This document shows, piece after piece, positions 11,767-23,491 of a stretch of DNA of 64,000 nucleotides. The notes beneath the pieces are model-generated. The model was not told the DNA's origin. It saw nothing but the letters and a program-made list of their open reading frames with translations, and made no database searches. The translations under genes and the position numbers were made by a program. The stretch covers positions 186,001 to 250,000 of the forward strand of contig JALNQF010000023.1 in assembly GCA_028456385.1 (NCBI GenBank), given 5' to 3'. Within the stretch, counting starts at the first letter, position 1, and each line of letters opens with the position of its first letter. Source of the DNA: Ophiosphaerella korrae. Its lineage: Eukaryota > Ascomycota > Dothideomycetes > Pleosporales > Phaeosphaeriaceae.

Positions 11767-12361
11767 AATTATATAGAAACTCGGGGGGTTTTTTTTATGC
11801 ATTTAAAGATGATTGAATTGGTATTTGGCCCGCCAGCCTCGCGTGCGCCTACAAGCTTGAATTCTCCTCGGCATACTCATAGTAAGCTTGAGTATGAGCG
11901 TACCCAGTATACGCCGCTAACGCTCCTTCATCGCTCTACAAAAGCCCTCCCACTCCTCTTTAGCCTATAAGGAGTTTATTATATTATAAATAGTGCTTAT
12001 ACATTATCTTATTAAGATGCTACTCGAGGTACTCAATAAGGTTAAGGTTAGGTGGCTAAGGTGGCTAAGTTATAGGTGTAATATAGTGTTGAGCCAACTA
12101 ACTCCTTGTTACTATAGAGGTATATATATAGGTGTGTTATCCCGCATAAAAAGCTAAGACTGCGGCTAGTTAGGTAGTAAGCTTCCGTGAAGAGCCTCGA
12201 TACAACTTTGGCTGGAGTAGCCACCTTCTTGCGTATTCTCATTTCCCTCCATGATGATAAGAGTTGCATAGTAGGGTGGGCTTGGCATTCCAACCTTTTG
12301 AAACATCACTGTATCCTAACAGCTTTTTTTGAAAGCCGATTATTCACGTAACTCTTTAAGC
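11767..12361. other. Intergenic, AT-rich with short hairpin
   Basis: Contains CATACTCA / TGAGTATG inverted words near 11872-11898 and short tandem AAGGTGGCTAAG words near 12045-12065. No gene is recognised. Confidence 0.35.
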
Positions 12362-13701
12362 TTATTGTCTATCCTCGTAATCCATAACAAGATCCGCACG
12401 CTTTGCTGCTCTCTTCTCTTGCTCAACATACTTCGCTTCATCGTCTGACCGGATCACTTCTGGAGGTGTCTCGGACCGTTTCCGCCTTTTAACCTTATTG
12501 GTAAATGCATTCCTACCGCGTGCTCGCCGTTGTCTGCTCTCTGCCGCAGTAAGATAACCGCAGAGCTGTTTCCCAGAGATATAGATTTCTGTATCATCAT
12601 CTCCCAATTCCTTCTGTGCAAGTTCTTCGTAGGTGAATTCGCTGAGGCGGAGCCGTAGTCCAGCGTGTTCGACGGGGTTTCCATCTTCGTCTCGGAAAGC
12701 CTTATAGGAACGTCAGAACATGGAGAGAAAGTTAGACTTGCGAGGATATAATCTACCTCATCTGTAACCTCCTCAACAGTTTCAAACATATCTTCTTCAC
12801 CTTCAGCGGTATTGAACAAATGGGGCCGCCAAACAGACAACGTTGCCTTGCGCGACTCCTTGCCGTACTCTATGTCTAGACCAACGACAACCCGTACGCT
12901 GGCATCTGAATCTATAATATAGTTATCAGCCAACCGGGCTAGGCGCTTCTTCTTCTTCTTCTTCTTCTTCTTCTTCTTCTTCTTCTTCTTCTTCTTCTTC
13001 TTCTTCTTCTTCTTCTTCTTCTGTGAGTATGCGACTTCGATAATAACGCCTGGGTATTGTGCATCAGCATGCCCAAATGACGCGTCTGGTTCGCACTTTG
13101 ATTTACTGAATAAAGCGCCGGTATCGAACGTTATTTTAGTTGATCGGATTGGGTCTACTTGCTGTGCGAATCGAGCCTTCTTGTCTGACCCGCTACGTAT
13201 TGCTTTTAGCTGGGTCCGAATCTCGTCCTCTACTTTCTCGATGAAGAACTCGTGTACCGCACTAGGCATTCGGACTCCTAGTCGGCCTTTCTCTTCGTCA
13301 TAGTCATACCTACCAATCTTTTAGCCGCGGTCATCGCGGTCTCTGAAGCCCACTCACCGTATCTTGTCATCTACGTACCCCGAAAGCACACAGTCTTGCT
13401 GGAGTAGACTCTGTATCTGATCGAAATCTCCTTTATCAAGTTGGAACTCTATCCAAGTTTCTCCTTTAGTGTCCCCTCCTGCTTGAATATGTCTAAAAAG
13501 CGCGAGAACGCGACGCGCCCCCGCAGATGGCTTCTTGTCAGTTGATGGAGGCGTTAAAGGCTGACCTGTAAAACTTGAGGGTGGCGTAACGTGTTGATAG
13601 TGCGTTGTATTCGCTTGCGCCATTGATATGGTTATATGCTGTGCTGCATCATGAGGTTGTTCGGGAGCCGTCGCTCTCGCGCAAACTGACGGATCGTCCA
13701 A
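12362..13701 (-). pseudogene. Putative PD-(D/E)XK-like nuclease-fold family member with poly-Lys expansion and frameshift
   Basis: Exon 1 is 13701-13358; the intron 13310-13357 (48 bp, GTGAGT...TAG) joins DDKIR to YDYDEEKGRLGV in frame. Exon 2 carries EPDASFG, then PGVIIEVAYSQK, a D...ExxxxxK spacing that recalls PD-(D/E)XK/Uma2-like nucleases. It continues with LARLADNYIIDSDASVRVVVGLDIEYG. Directly after the candidate catalytic Lys, 25 consecutive AAG codons come from a (CTT)25 microsatellite. Near 12698-12704 a one-base loss shifts the frame. Two open readings follow: one runs to 12454, the other (SEFTYEELAQKELGDDDTE... to 12362) looks authentic and ends in a basic tail. I recall this as a multicopy family in plant-associated Dothideomycetes; the nuclease link is inference. 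Confidence 0.6.
12946..13020. repeat. (CTT)25 microsatellite
   Basis: 75 bp of uninterrupted CTT on the plus strand, read as 25 AAG (Lys) codons in the minus-strand gene. The length is a multiple of three, so it does not by itself break the frame. Confidence 0.95.
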
Positions 13702-13747
13702 GAGCTAGTTAACGTGCTTGCTCACGACCCGGGCCACACCGCGACCC

Positions 13748-14102
13748 GGGCCAGCTCAAAAACCACCAAAAGTCGCAAAAACTGTGCGTCAATATCTTGA
13801 CAACGGCTGAATACTAAATTCCGAAATTTTATAATAAGCCTCTTATACCTACTTCGAAGCTCCTATTAAAGTCCTAGGATAATAGGCGTAGCGATTACTA
13901 AGTTCATAAGGTTTAGCCTGTTTTAGACCCTAATTTCAAGCCAAATTGCTATGCCTCTAGAACTATTTAACAAATCCCCTTCTAAGAGTCATAAAATAGT
14001 TATGAAAAGGTAGCTACAAAGTTTTAGGAGATACTATCAAGCTGTTGCCAAGATATTAACGTACTGTTTTTGCGATTTTTTGGTGGTTTTTGAGCTGGCC
14101 CC
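13748..14102. mobile_element. MITE-like element (copy 1)
   Basis: Terminal inverted repeats of about 60 bp: 13748-13812 (GGGCCAGCTCAAAAACCACC...) matches the reverse complement of about 14040-14102 with scattered transitions. The element is about 355 bp with an AT-rich interior and no ORF. Part of its interior (TTTCAAGCCAAATTGCTA near 13930) resembles the interior of a second element at 27.8-28.1 kb. No clear target duplication was seen. Confidence 0.65.
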
Positions 14103-15599
14103 AGCAACAGCGCCACACAGCTGGCGTTCATCGTTTGAAGCACGACGATGGCAGGTACAATAACAATTATCAGACTAAATACAATATTTCTGCTATCCCT
14201 TTGCGCTACTGAGGCTCTCTAAGATTTTAGTGCAGCCTCATCCTCCGCATCTGTCGCCCTAGATAACGGTGGTTCAGGTCCTTTATTCATTCTCGCAGCT
14301 TTAGCTATTAACTCTGGAGCAACTATATCTTAGTCACCTATGTTATGGTGCAGAAAACAAGTGTATAGGTGAGTCAATCAGAAAATGAGTATTTCGTAAT
14401 CTGTCTGAAAGGGCGAGCAGCAAGAAGATACCTATTCGTGTTCTCGTTCCCAATGCCACGGCGATCAGTCGCTCGGACTCGATAGATCATGCGACCACGC
14501 CCTCGCGCTATTACATCTGCCTCGGTATCGTACCACCGATTAGAAGAAAAAAAAAGCCGTGTAGCAGCGCCTTGAGGTCGAAATTGACGGCCACCCGCAG
14601 ACCCACCATGCCTCCTCCCGCGTGTAGGATTGTCAATGCTCTGAGCCCTGTATCTTGCGACTTAAATGGTATTGCGGCACAGTAACGATCCTTGCACCAC
14701 CAATTCCTGTTTTGACATTGTCCGCCAGAGCGACCCACGCAACTTGGCCCTGTACAGCCTAGACCCATACCTGGAACACCAAAGACTTTTCTTCGAATAC
14801 TATATTTATCCTTGTGATATGGCTTTGCGTATTTTACTAACATTAGAACGAGAAAAGGTTAGGATACATAGGCAACACTTGAAGATGCTTGGCAAACCTC
14901 AATTGACATCCAGGCAATAGAACATGGCCAGCTTACGAGCAGACTAGATTGACCGGCATATCAAGAGAAGCTTGAACAGTGGTATGCCACGACTCTGCTC
15001 GGCTCGGGCTGGGTCATTACCTCTACCAATCCGGTCGATGATCTTGGAGGGAAATTAGGTCTGGGAGCACTGGCAACGTGAATGACTATATGAAGGACTC
15101 TGCTGTCGTCTCAATTTCTAGCAGACACGTTGAGAATATCTTACATTTGGTCCGCTTTGTTCGACCAGACGTGTCGTGTCCTAAACTATGGTTTTCAAGA
15201 CATGTCAAAAGCCTTTGACGGTACTTATTTGTCAGCCATTCACTGCAGTAAGACTGTAGCGTGTTAAATCTATGTAAAGAGGGGTGCTGTGGTAACGTTG
15301 AATGCGGATATTATATTTCCAGAATTTCACCCCTAATTGAAGCGAATGTCTGATATCTATAGATAGGGAAAATGTGGCACCATAGCGAATTTTGCGGTCA
15401 CGAGAAGGTAGAGCGTCCATCATGTAGCAGCAGCAAGGGCGCCGACAAAGTAATTGGCTACTACGAGTCTTGGAGTTAACCGATAGGGCTTGCAATAGTC
15501 TGTTGTCAGAACAGGTGCCCCTTGGAGTATATACTCACATCAAGTACCTTTGCGCAGCATGAGCAATTCTCTAACAGAACCCGAGCTAATGGTCCACTA
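14103..15599. other. Unassigned, possibly decayed coding sequence
   Basis: Short open frames at 14666-14920 (plus) and 14511-14843 (minus) have no recognisable domain. The plus strand near 14940-15080 reads protein-like for about 40 codons (QEKLEQWYATTLLGSGW). Some of this may be lost upstream or neighbouring sequence of the GH18 relic at 15.6 kb, but I cannot show it. Confidence 0.3.
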
Positions 15600-15878
15600 G
15601 CTTTTGCATTTGCAACGATTGATTCAAATGCATTTGAAGTCGCGGCCACAAGTAGGTAAGCCGAAGAGCTTATGCAACGCATCTCGAGCATAAAGATTCT
15701 TCAACCGGGTATCAAGATTTGGGTAGCCATTGGCGGGTGGGCTTTCAGTGATGCGGATCAGCCGGCCGCTAAGACCTTCTCCGTTCTGTCATCCTCCAAG
15801 ATCCTACAGCGAGCATTTGCGAAATCGCTTCTCTCTATGATGTCCACTTATGGGTTTGATGGGGTAGATGTTGACTAG
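15600..15878 (+). pseudogene. GH18 chitinase fragment
   Basis: In one frame: AFAFATIDSNAFEV, a TAA at 15657-15659, then LQPGIKIWVAIGGWAFSD (the SxGG-type strand) and YGFDGVDVD followed by TAG at 15876-15878. GH18 enzymes have DGxDxDWE here; the stop replaces the Trp codon, and GTAAAT right after could have been an intron donor. The catalytic Glu and the rest of the barrel are not found downstream. Sequence style resembles fungal subgroup C chitinases, which are often encoded next to LysM genes. It is clearly non-functional. Confidence 0.75.
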
Positions 15879-16382
15879 GTAAATCAAGACATCACTAGAA
15901 CGTGACTATAGAGCTAATAAGTGGTACGGCCTCTTAAGGTAAGCTATATCTACCCACTCGCCTATAGTTTCGAAGTCTACCACATACCCTTACCTAACTG
16001 GTATCATGAGAAGGTATGCACTAAAACGATTGGTACAAATTCTACTGAGTAGAGCGTCACCGAAATAATATATATAGGCTGCATTTCAGTAGTATATTAG
16101 AAATAGTAGAGAAAGGCCTGCTCGATAGGACCTTCCATAACCCTTGTATTCGATCTAGATATCATAGATATACTGAAAAGCTACAGTACGAGGCCATTGC
16201 AACATCCCCAACCTACTTCGGCTTTACTTTCCTAAACCCTTATGGCGCTTCGAACAGGTAACTATCGACGTACCCTTCGGCTCCCGGACTTGACACCTCA
16301 ATTTCCCTTACATTCGCCACAATAATGCTATACTTGCTTATCTCTACAGTAGCAAAGCCTCACTAGCACCCTTACCAAGGTC
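15879..16382. other. Intergenic; nothing recognised
   Basis: No domain-bearing frame. It may include degraded 3' sequence of the chitinase relic and the terminator region of the DUF3433 gene. Confidence 0.35.
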
Positions 16383-19300
16383 TTAGGTTCCGTCCTCTCC
16401 CATCTGACGCATCTCGAAGTCTTCCGGCTTTTCTATCCACTCAATTCCAGGAGCATCCACAAGCTCAATACCCCATCTGAGTTTGCCCTCCCGGTCTTTG
16501 AAACTGCCTAGTTTTGTCATCAACCCACTCTCTCTCAACACCTTGACATCGTGCCTCTCAGCAAGCGAAAGAATAGCTTCACTGCCCTGTATAAGTCTTA
16601 GGACATCTGCTAGACACGAAATATCATTGTGTAGGATATTGTGTGGGTAGATGATCTTGAGTGAAGCGATCAAGGTGCCGAGGATAATGACCAACACGAA
16701 GATGATGGCCAAGGACAGCCAAGTTGCAGAGGCAACCATCGTCAGTGTCTCAATGCGTTGGGACCTTGTGACTTGAACCTTTTCGCTGCCGTCGCCAGTG
16801 TTGTTCTCGTACGCCATCATCTGTCCGTCAATCCATTTTGTCTGACTCGCGAAGTGTTGAAAAAATGTCTGAAAAGTGCGCTGACTGTACTTCTCTAATA
16901 CATTAGTGTTCAGAAGGGCCAGAGGGTCCATTTTAGCCTGATATAGGTTGGAATAACTCATAAAGTCCATATTATAACCTTTTTCTTTATCTCGAATGTT
17001 GAATCGGTCGTCATCAAGGTTCTCAAAATCGAAGGGTGGATAAAAGCCAATGTTGTAGAGCAAAGGCGCAATGCTTGACGCTCCCAACATTTGGGTGAGA
17101 AAATAGCTCCCGTAGCTGTAGTGTATCAGCATTCGACGACTGGAACCCGACAGTCTGAACGCGGTTTTGATTTTTCCGCAGTTCGCATTTATAGATCTTA
17201 CCTCACTTGTGCAACAGTAGATCTTTTGTCCGACTCATTTAAACCACGGAAGTGGGCGGACCAAGGGTCTTTCAGTGGTTGAGGCTTGCTAATGATATCG
17301 AATTGTAAGATTTGCCCATTATTGTGTGCTACTGTTACTTCTGCAACGGCTTGTTCGATGACGGGCTGGCAATTCAAGTAGGCCATGGGCGGGATTTCCG
17401 TGAATTGCATGACTCTATAGTTTGAAGCAGCCCCATTAGTATAAGCTGTAAGGTTTGTGGTGGTAGTCGGTCCCACAAGCCATTTGATAGCAAAATTTGG
17501 TGGCCAAGTGTCTGGACCAAACCCAGTCCAAGCAGATGGGCCTAGGTCCCCAGTTGTTTTCCACCATCGTGTGGTGTTCATTTGGGACCAATAACCTACA
17601 GCCGAGCGACCCGCGACATCGGTCTCATTCGAGCAACAGATGACTGTAGATGGTCTTGAATATATGGAAGTCTGCCAAATCGTGTTTTCAAAGACAGTAT
17701 GGGGCAAGATGTATCCTGAGCGGTTAAGTCGATCGCTAACCGCCATAGCCTCAGTGCCATTGTCGAAGCCAGTGAATAGGTTAACCTCGTTTTTCTTGAA
17801 CCAAGTTGGGTTATTGGTTTCGATCTTATTGCATTCCAGTCGTGCCCGTAATCCTGATGTCTTGAGTGATGAATTCGCGACTGAAATGAGACCTAGTTCA
17901 GTGTTACGCTGAGCCGTGGAAGCACCTGATTGGCTGAATTTTCGCAGTTGTGGGAGTGGGCTCATATCCACGGGAGTAAAACTCCAGCCGTCTCGGCTCC
18001 ATTTAGGTTGCTCGGAATCCAATGTGATCTGATCAAGGGCACTGTACAACCAATCACTCGTCACCGTTCTCATGGTGTCCTGGAGGAAGGGTGCATGGAG
18101 AGTTGAGTCTCCGATAGCGGCACTACTATAATTGTAGGTGAATGGTGCTTGGCGGATAGTGTAAAGAGGACTGACATCAGCTGTAGTTGTCGCAAGTCCA
18201 GGACCGCGCTCAAAAATAGCCGCCATTGACACAATCACTGTATTATGTCAGCGCCGATATACTGGTGTCGCAAAGGCTGCGAGGCGAGACGTTTTATGCA
18301 CCCTGACACTGGAAAGGCAAGGCAAAGAACGTATGGAAATTACTGCGTGTGACTTTTAGGAGGTAATACAGGAATTTTGGTTCAACACGGCACCTGCTCC
18401 TATACGACAAAAGAAAGAACTTACAAATTTGACAGAGGGTAGTCCCAAGAGTAGCCAAAGCCAAAACCCAGTGGCTATTCAACGCAGCCCGTACAGATGC
18501 CCACAGCCAGTATGAAGACTGGTAGGATAAAGCTGCGCCATGCTTAACGTCGGTTGTGCGCTTAGACATCGAAAGGAAAGGTTGAACTGTGCGCAGGACC
18601 TTATCCATTGCATCCCACCACATGGAGAGTCCTACCGCGACCAAAGTTGTGAGGAGAGAATGAGGGGAGAATCTAGCTTGAAAGACGCGCAGGTCTATTT
18701 GATAAACAAAAGCAGACCGGTAAAGCATCTGTCTAGCAGCAAAATTCTGCAGAACGAGAAGCAAGACTGCGACGACGATGAAAGCACCCAGTAAAGCAGC
18801 TAATGATACCGATCGGATGACAGTAGGCTTCCAAGTTTTGGAGTGAGTTTTTTTCTTGCGATTAATGTCTATACATGATAATTAGCTGGATATGTTACAG
18901 ATGGGCATATAAACGCACTCATGTACCCTTTGGCCCTGGCTGCGAAGCTTTCATGTTTACTGGCTTTGTAGGCTAGGGAGTGTGGTGTCAAGTCCTCGGG
19001 GTAGGCTTCTTCATCGTTTCGAGCCTTGGTCGCATTAATCAGTGTATACAAATGGGGGTTGCGCAATAAATATGCGCCTGATTCGAACGTTGTAGCGGGA
19101 TCGCTACATAAACCTAATGGCCGTCGGGAAGCCGCTGCATTTCGCCAGAGGAATAGTAGATAGCACGACAGCAGAAAGAGCAGCACAGATAGAGTCGCGG
19201 CTGTCTCTGTGACGATGACAATGCGCTGTTCGATGCGCGTATTCTCACCTCGAGAACTGCTCAAGACACCGGGTTGTTGCTGGGTGATCGCAGAGAGTAA

Positions 19301-21097
19301 GAGTTCACTAAAGAAACGCTTACTAAGCCTAGCTGCTTCTGTAGTTAGACTTTCTGCCTCAAGCATCCTTGTGGTATTGAAGGAGAACTTGGACGATAGA
19401 GCTTCGCTCAGGCCCTCGAAAGCCCAATTACCCATGAGCGTCTTGGCACGATCCAGATACCCAAGCTTGTCGCGTCCGAAAGTTAATTCCTGTACAACAT
19501 CCATATCCAAAAGGTCGCTTGATACTTTGGTACGCCGGTTGCGAAGTTCGTCCGTATTCATGGTAATACGTCTTGCATCAGATGTGACGGAAGCCGCGAC
19601 GTCGGTCATTGCTTCGAAAAAGTCTGAAGTGCAAAGCTCAGCCCGAAGTTGGAAGCCAGCCTTTGCCATTTTTCGCGTTGTGCCGTTTGCCCATGGAGTC
19701 GTGACTAGAAGCAGATTACGGCCGATACAATTGCTTGTGAAATTGAGCCCTAAACCTGTGTCTATCGGTGACCATTCCGTGGATCTGAGCAACGGTGGTA
19801 TCCCACGCCCCGCTACGAATTGATCGTACGTCACATAGGAAGAAGATAGGTTCGTCCAATAAAGCCCTCCATTTCGTACAATTCGATGATCACGGCGAGT
19901 GCCTATCTCAGCTAATACCTGAACGCGGCAGCCGTCATCAGACTGTAACATAAAGCCCTCATTTGTTACTTTAGAAGTCTGGTTCATGATGTATCTTGAA
20001 AATGAGGCATTGGACGCTCTATGATAGGCCATGTTGGGGCCAGGTGGGTCATAAACCTCATCCACGCGGGTACGATTTACGGCTTTGAATTCTTCAAACC
20101 GCATTGGCCTGCACATGGATTCCATTTGGAGAACTTTTGTCTTCGCCTTCCAGTTGCCCTCGGGAAGAAAATCGGGATATTTGCGAAGGTCTGTCGGTCC
20201 AAAAGGCGATACAACGTGAGAGTCAGATACCCACATGGACGTGGATGCGTTAAAGAGGAAACTACTAGTGGCGTGGAAGTACACTTGTCGCCGTGGTACC
20301 AGCGCAATGGGGGCAGGATTGAAAACCTTCACTTCCACATTGGAGCGTATCAAGACCCGCTCAGAGGCCAGCAAAGAGGATGACAGAGACGACACGAAGA
20401 GCAAGCTTATGCCAGTTGCCAGCGAGGAAAGCACAAGGACCCAGCCAATGCGCCCGGAGTTGCGGTCACGTACCAGTCCGTCACGAATCGTACTCCACCA
20501 GGCTTTCGTTGTGTATAGTAGCGTGCTCTTAACATCCGGTTTGCCAGGTCGCGCCAGTCGCGCGAAAGGTTCTGTACGTTTGATATCGTTCGATATCATG
20601 ACAAGGACTTGAGTCAAGAGCACAGCGAGTATGGTTGGCAGGTACCTTCGTGCCACCAGGAGACCCGCTGTGTCTGCATCCCTTTGTAACCCATCGTATC
20701 GAGCAGAATACCAGCACAGGACTGCCAAGGTGGTTGCGAGACCAAGGGTGACAAATGCCATGGTCCCCAAGAACGCTGGTCGTAGTGCGTACGGCTTCCA
20801 GTTACCGCGCGTGTATCTTGCGCTTGTTCCTGCGCCTCTCTTTGGGGTTGCGCCACCATCTCGTTGAGGATGCGACGCGTCGCTCGATGCTCGTGAATCG
20901 ATGGAGGTAGCTGCACCCAGTAGCTGTTCTTGTTCGACGGTTTGTAATTTAGGTGGAGCGACCGGCGTCTCGTTGCTTTCATCGTTTCCCGAGGAGCGCG
21001 TTGTGTATGTGTTTGGTGGGGTGTCGGAACGTCGGAGGGCGGTCCAGGTGTGATTGCTTGTCGAAGCGCGGTGAGCCGTTGCTGGGGAATGCGACAT
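16383..21097 (-). CDS. Large tandem DUF3433 integral membrane protein
   Basis: Four exons: 21097-18919, 18868-18425, 18237-17202 and 17139-16383. The introns are 50, 187 and 62 bp, and every junction keeps frame, giving about 1,471 residues. An unstructured N-terminus (~95 residues) leads to a first unit starting RGNWKPYALRPAFLG, with membrane helices at about 108-130, 150-168 and 215-236. A long extracytosolic-looking segment follows with many N-x-S/T sites, then a helix near 640-660. The second unit begins KTWKPTVIRSVSLAALLG in exon 2 and repeats the plan: helices, glycosylatable loop, a last helix near TWLSLAIIFVLVIILGTLIAS, and a cytosolic tail. The duplicated WKP-start helix bundle is the DUF3433 signature; the function is unknown. 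The first donor could be GTGCGT (used here) or GTACAT 12 bases upstream. The 187 bp intron may hide a mini-exon. Confidence 0.8.
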
Positions 21098-21284
21098 GCT
21101 GATTACTGCACCCGTTCAAGCCGCATATCCGCGTACATTCGAGAATGTCAAGCCCAGGAGCGCACATCATAAAGGGGTGCCTAATACCTAGTCTACTTGT
21201 ACAATTTTGAGTTGCCAAGGCCTGTGGGTCAAATTTCAGCGCCCGCCGGCGTGGGAGGCCTCATATAGGGACGTCAAACCAATA

Positions 21285-21289
21285 TACAC

Positions 21290-21332
<43 letters not shown>
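21285..21332. repeat. (AC)n microsatellite
   Basis: About 48 bp of nearly pure CA/AC dinucleotide, with a few CG interruptions at the edges, upstream of the DUF3433 gene. Confidence 0.9.
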
Positions 21333-21334
<2 letters not shown>

Positions 21335-23491
21335 GTGCGCAACCGCCTCGTTACTACCGTGTCTGTGCGCGCGAAACACTATAACAGTCCAACCGAGCAT
21401 GGGGCTGTAGAGCCACCCACAATAGCCATTGCTATACAGTTTTGTGGTGGAATTCTTATTTGGCGCTTGCGGTCAGCTTGTGCTACTTGAATTTATCCGG
21501 CAATTTCACGTTGCGGGCTGCAGCGCGTAGTCTGGGGTGGAGCCGCCAATGCAGCCCTGAGTGTTCCCTACTACCTACGGCATCAACTATCTGCCTCTTA
21601 CGCTTAGTATTAGTATTCTGCCTGAGTAGGTATAAAGCGTTCCCCTTGCCCTTTTGGGATAGTTAGATGGCTTTTGCAGCGTTTTGAGCCTCTTGTTGAC
21701 TAGCGCGTTTAGCTACTTGTCTAGCCTATTATGTCTTCATTGTTAAATTACAACTGCAATTCTACAATTCTACAATTCTATTTCTTATTTATATTATTTC
21801 TACCGTAGCTACCGTAATATATATGGATTACTAGACTTCTAAGACTTTTGCGCTCTGCCTCGTGCATCCTCAAGTTGGGGCTGGGGACAGTGTCAATAGG
21901 TCGTGCCAAAATGCAGAGGGCGCTATTGGGGCTCCGGCGCAACGTTGGGTGAACCGCCTTGCAGCGGGAACTACCTAAGCGAACGCCTGCGAATTAAAAA
22001 AAAAGCCCGAGATTATATCCTGCTCTTTCAACAATCCAAAAGTCGTCTCCCAGGAGCTTACGTGTATCTACGGTAGCCACCTTGTCACCGGATTACAATA
22101 CGCTTGAAGCTTCCCTGAGGCAAACGTGTAGGCTACAGTCACGTTAGCCCGGCCCCATCCATAAAATAGAGCTGATGAAAAACCCATGATAGTAAGTTAT
22201 CTCTATAGACTTTCTGAGGCCGTACGATATACTAAGACTAACTTGGCATATCCATGCTCTTTCGGTCTCAACGCCAATGCCAATCGTCTTTCTTGACACT
22301 GCTGGACATGACGGGGAATATTCCGAGTGTACAGACAGTAGGTTATCTGAGCAATATGTTGTCCATACATCATCCAAGCTTACAACTAGACTTCAACACT
22401 TAAGATTATAGGGTTCTGAAATAGTTGTAGACGTAACCGAATCTGATGAAGCACTAATTTCAATATTCCGATATCAGTATGCATACTGTGGCGTAGTAAA
22501 ATCGCACGTGATCGGGGGGGGGGGGGGGGCCATTAGGTCAGCTCTACGGCTCTATAGGGGGCTCCGAGTGAGATTGGATGGGTAGTTAGGCGCCGACACC
22601 GACTCGTCGAGTAGTTACTCAACCCATATATTCAACTCATCTCACCGACTACAAGTTGGCACTTGCTTCCTACCTCTATGTGCATCCTAGTATGCCACAA
22701 TATATAAGCCGGAAATGTCAAATAAGATGCGGGTGAGGTGTTGTGCTAATCTTAAGGGTCTAGAGGCATTCGCCGCTGCTCGTATCCCAGATCTTGACTG
22801 TGCAGTCGTATAACACCAATACGACCCGAACCGGGCCGTGCGAGAAGGCCACCAACTCGACTGAGCTGCGAGGCATTGAGCGCCAACACGGTAATATCTT
22901 CAGCTATATCGAAGAGTAATCAGTAGTGCTGTAGCAGTAATCAATACCACTATCATGGTAATCGCTTCAGCCAAGTCACCAACAATTAGTAGCTACTGTG
23001 GACATCGCTTAGCCAGGTTAGCAGCTACTAGGTGATCGATACCGCTGCGATGAGTAGTCATTTCGAACACTCGCAACTTTGGACGCTAACGCAACCATCA
23101 CTGCTGCAATCCAGGCATCCAGGTGAAAACCATATCTCCGACGTAGCGAGTGCGGTGACAACACAAAAAAGACATCGTATTACCTAGCATGAGCCTTATT
23201 TCAACTTGGACCTAAAAGACAGCAACTATTGTTAAGAATTAAATTGAGCTCACCGTAACTGAAGGGCTAAGGAAAACGCGTTGCGCGTTAAGATAAGATA
23301 TTACTACAAGTAGGAATGATAGTAACATTATAATAACACAGTAAAAGGGTTCTAGCCAGAGGATTTTCGGTTCCGTCCGATTCCACTCCTAGACAATTAA
23401 GTATATAAACTGAGAGTCCAAAGCATTAGTCCCTCGCAAGAAAGTTCACACGTGCAGCTCCAGAGTATTTCACACGAACCAACGTCTCTTA
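21333..23491. other. Intergenic; nothing recognised
   Basis: Contains a run of 16 G at about 22514-22530 and short frames without domains. The minus frame 22144-22377 reads protein-like but matches no family I know. No RNA gene signature was seen. Confidence 0.35.

Noticed and set aside
12946..13020. Possible CRISPR-like or satellite array
   Set aside because: It is a plain trinucleotide microsatellite with no spacers, read as lysine codons.
19209..19823. 204-residue plus frame
   Set aside because: Antisense to exon 1 of the DUF3433 gene.
22514..22530. Poly-G run as a quadruplex or element end
   Set aside because: Single homopolymer runs also occur near 3100 and 41100 with unrelated flanks; no structure beyond the run.
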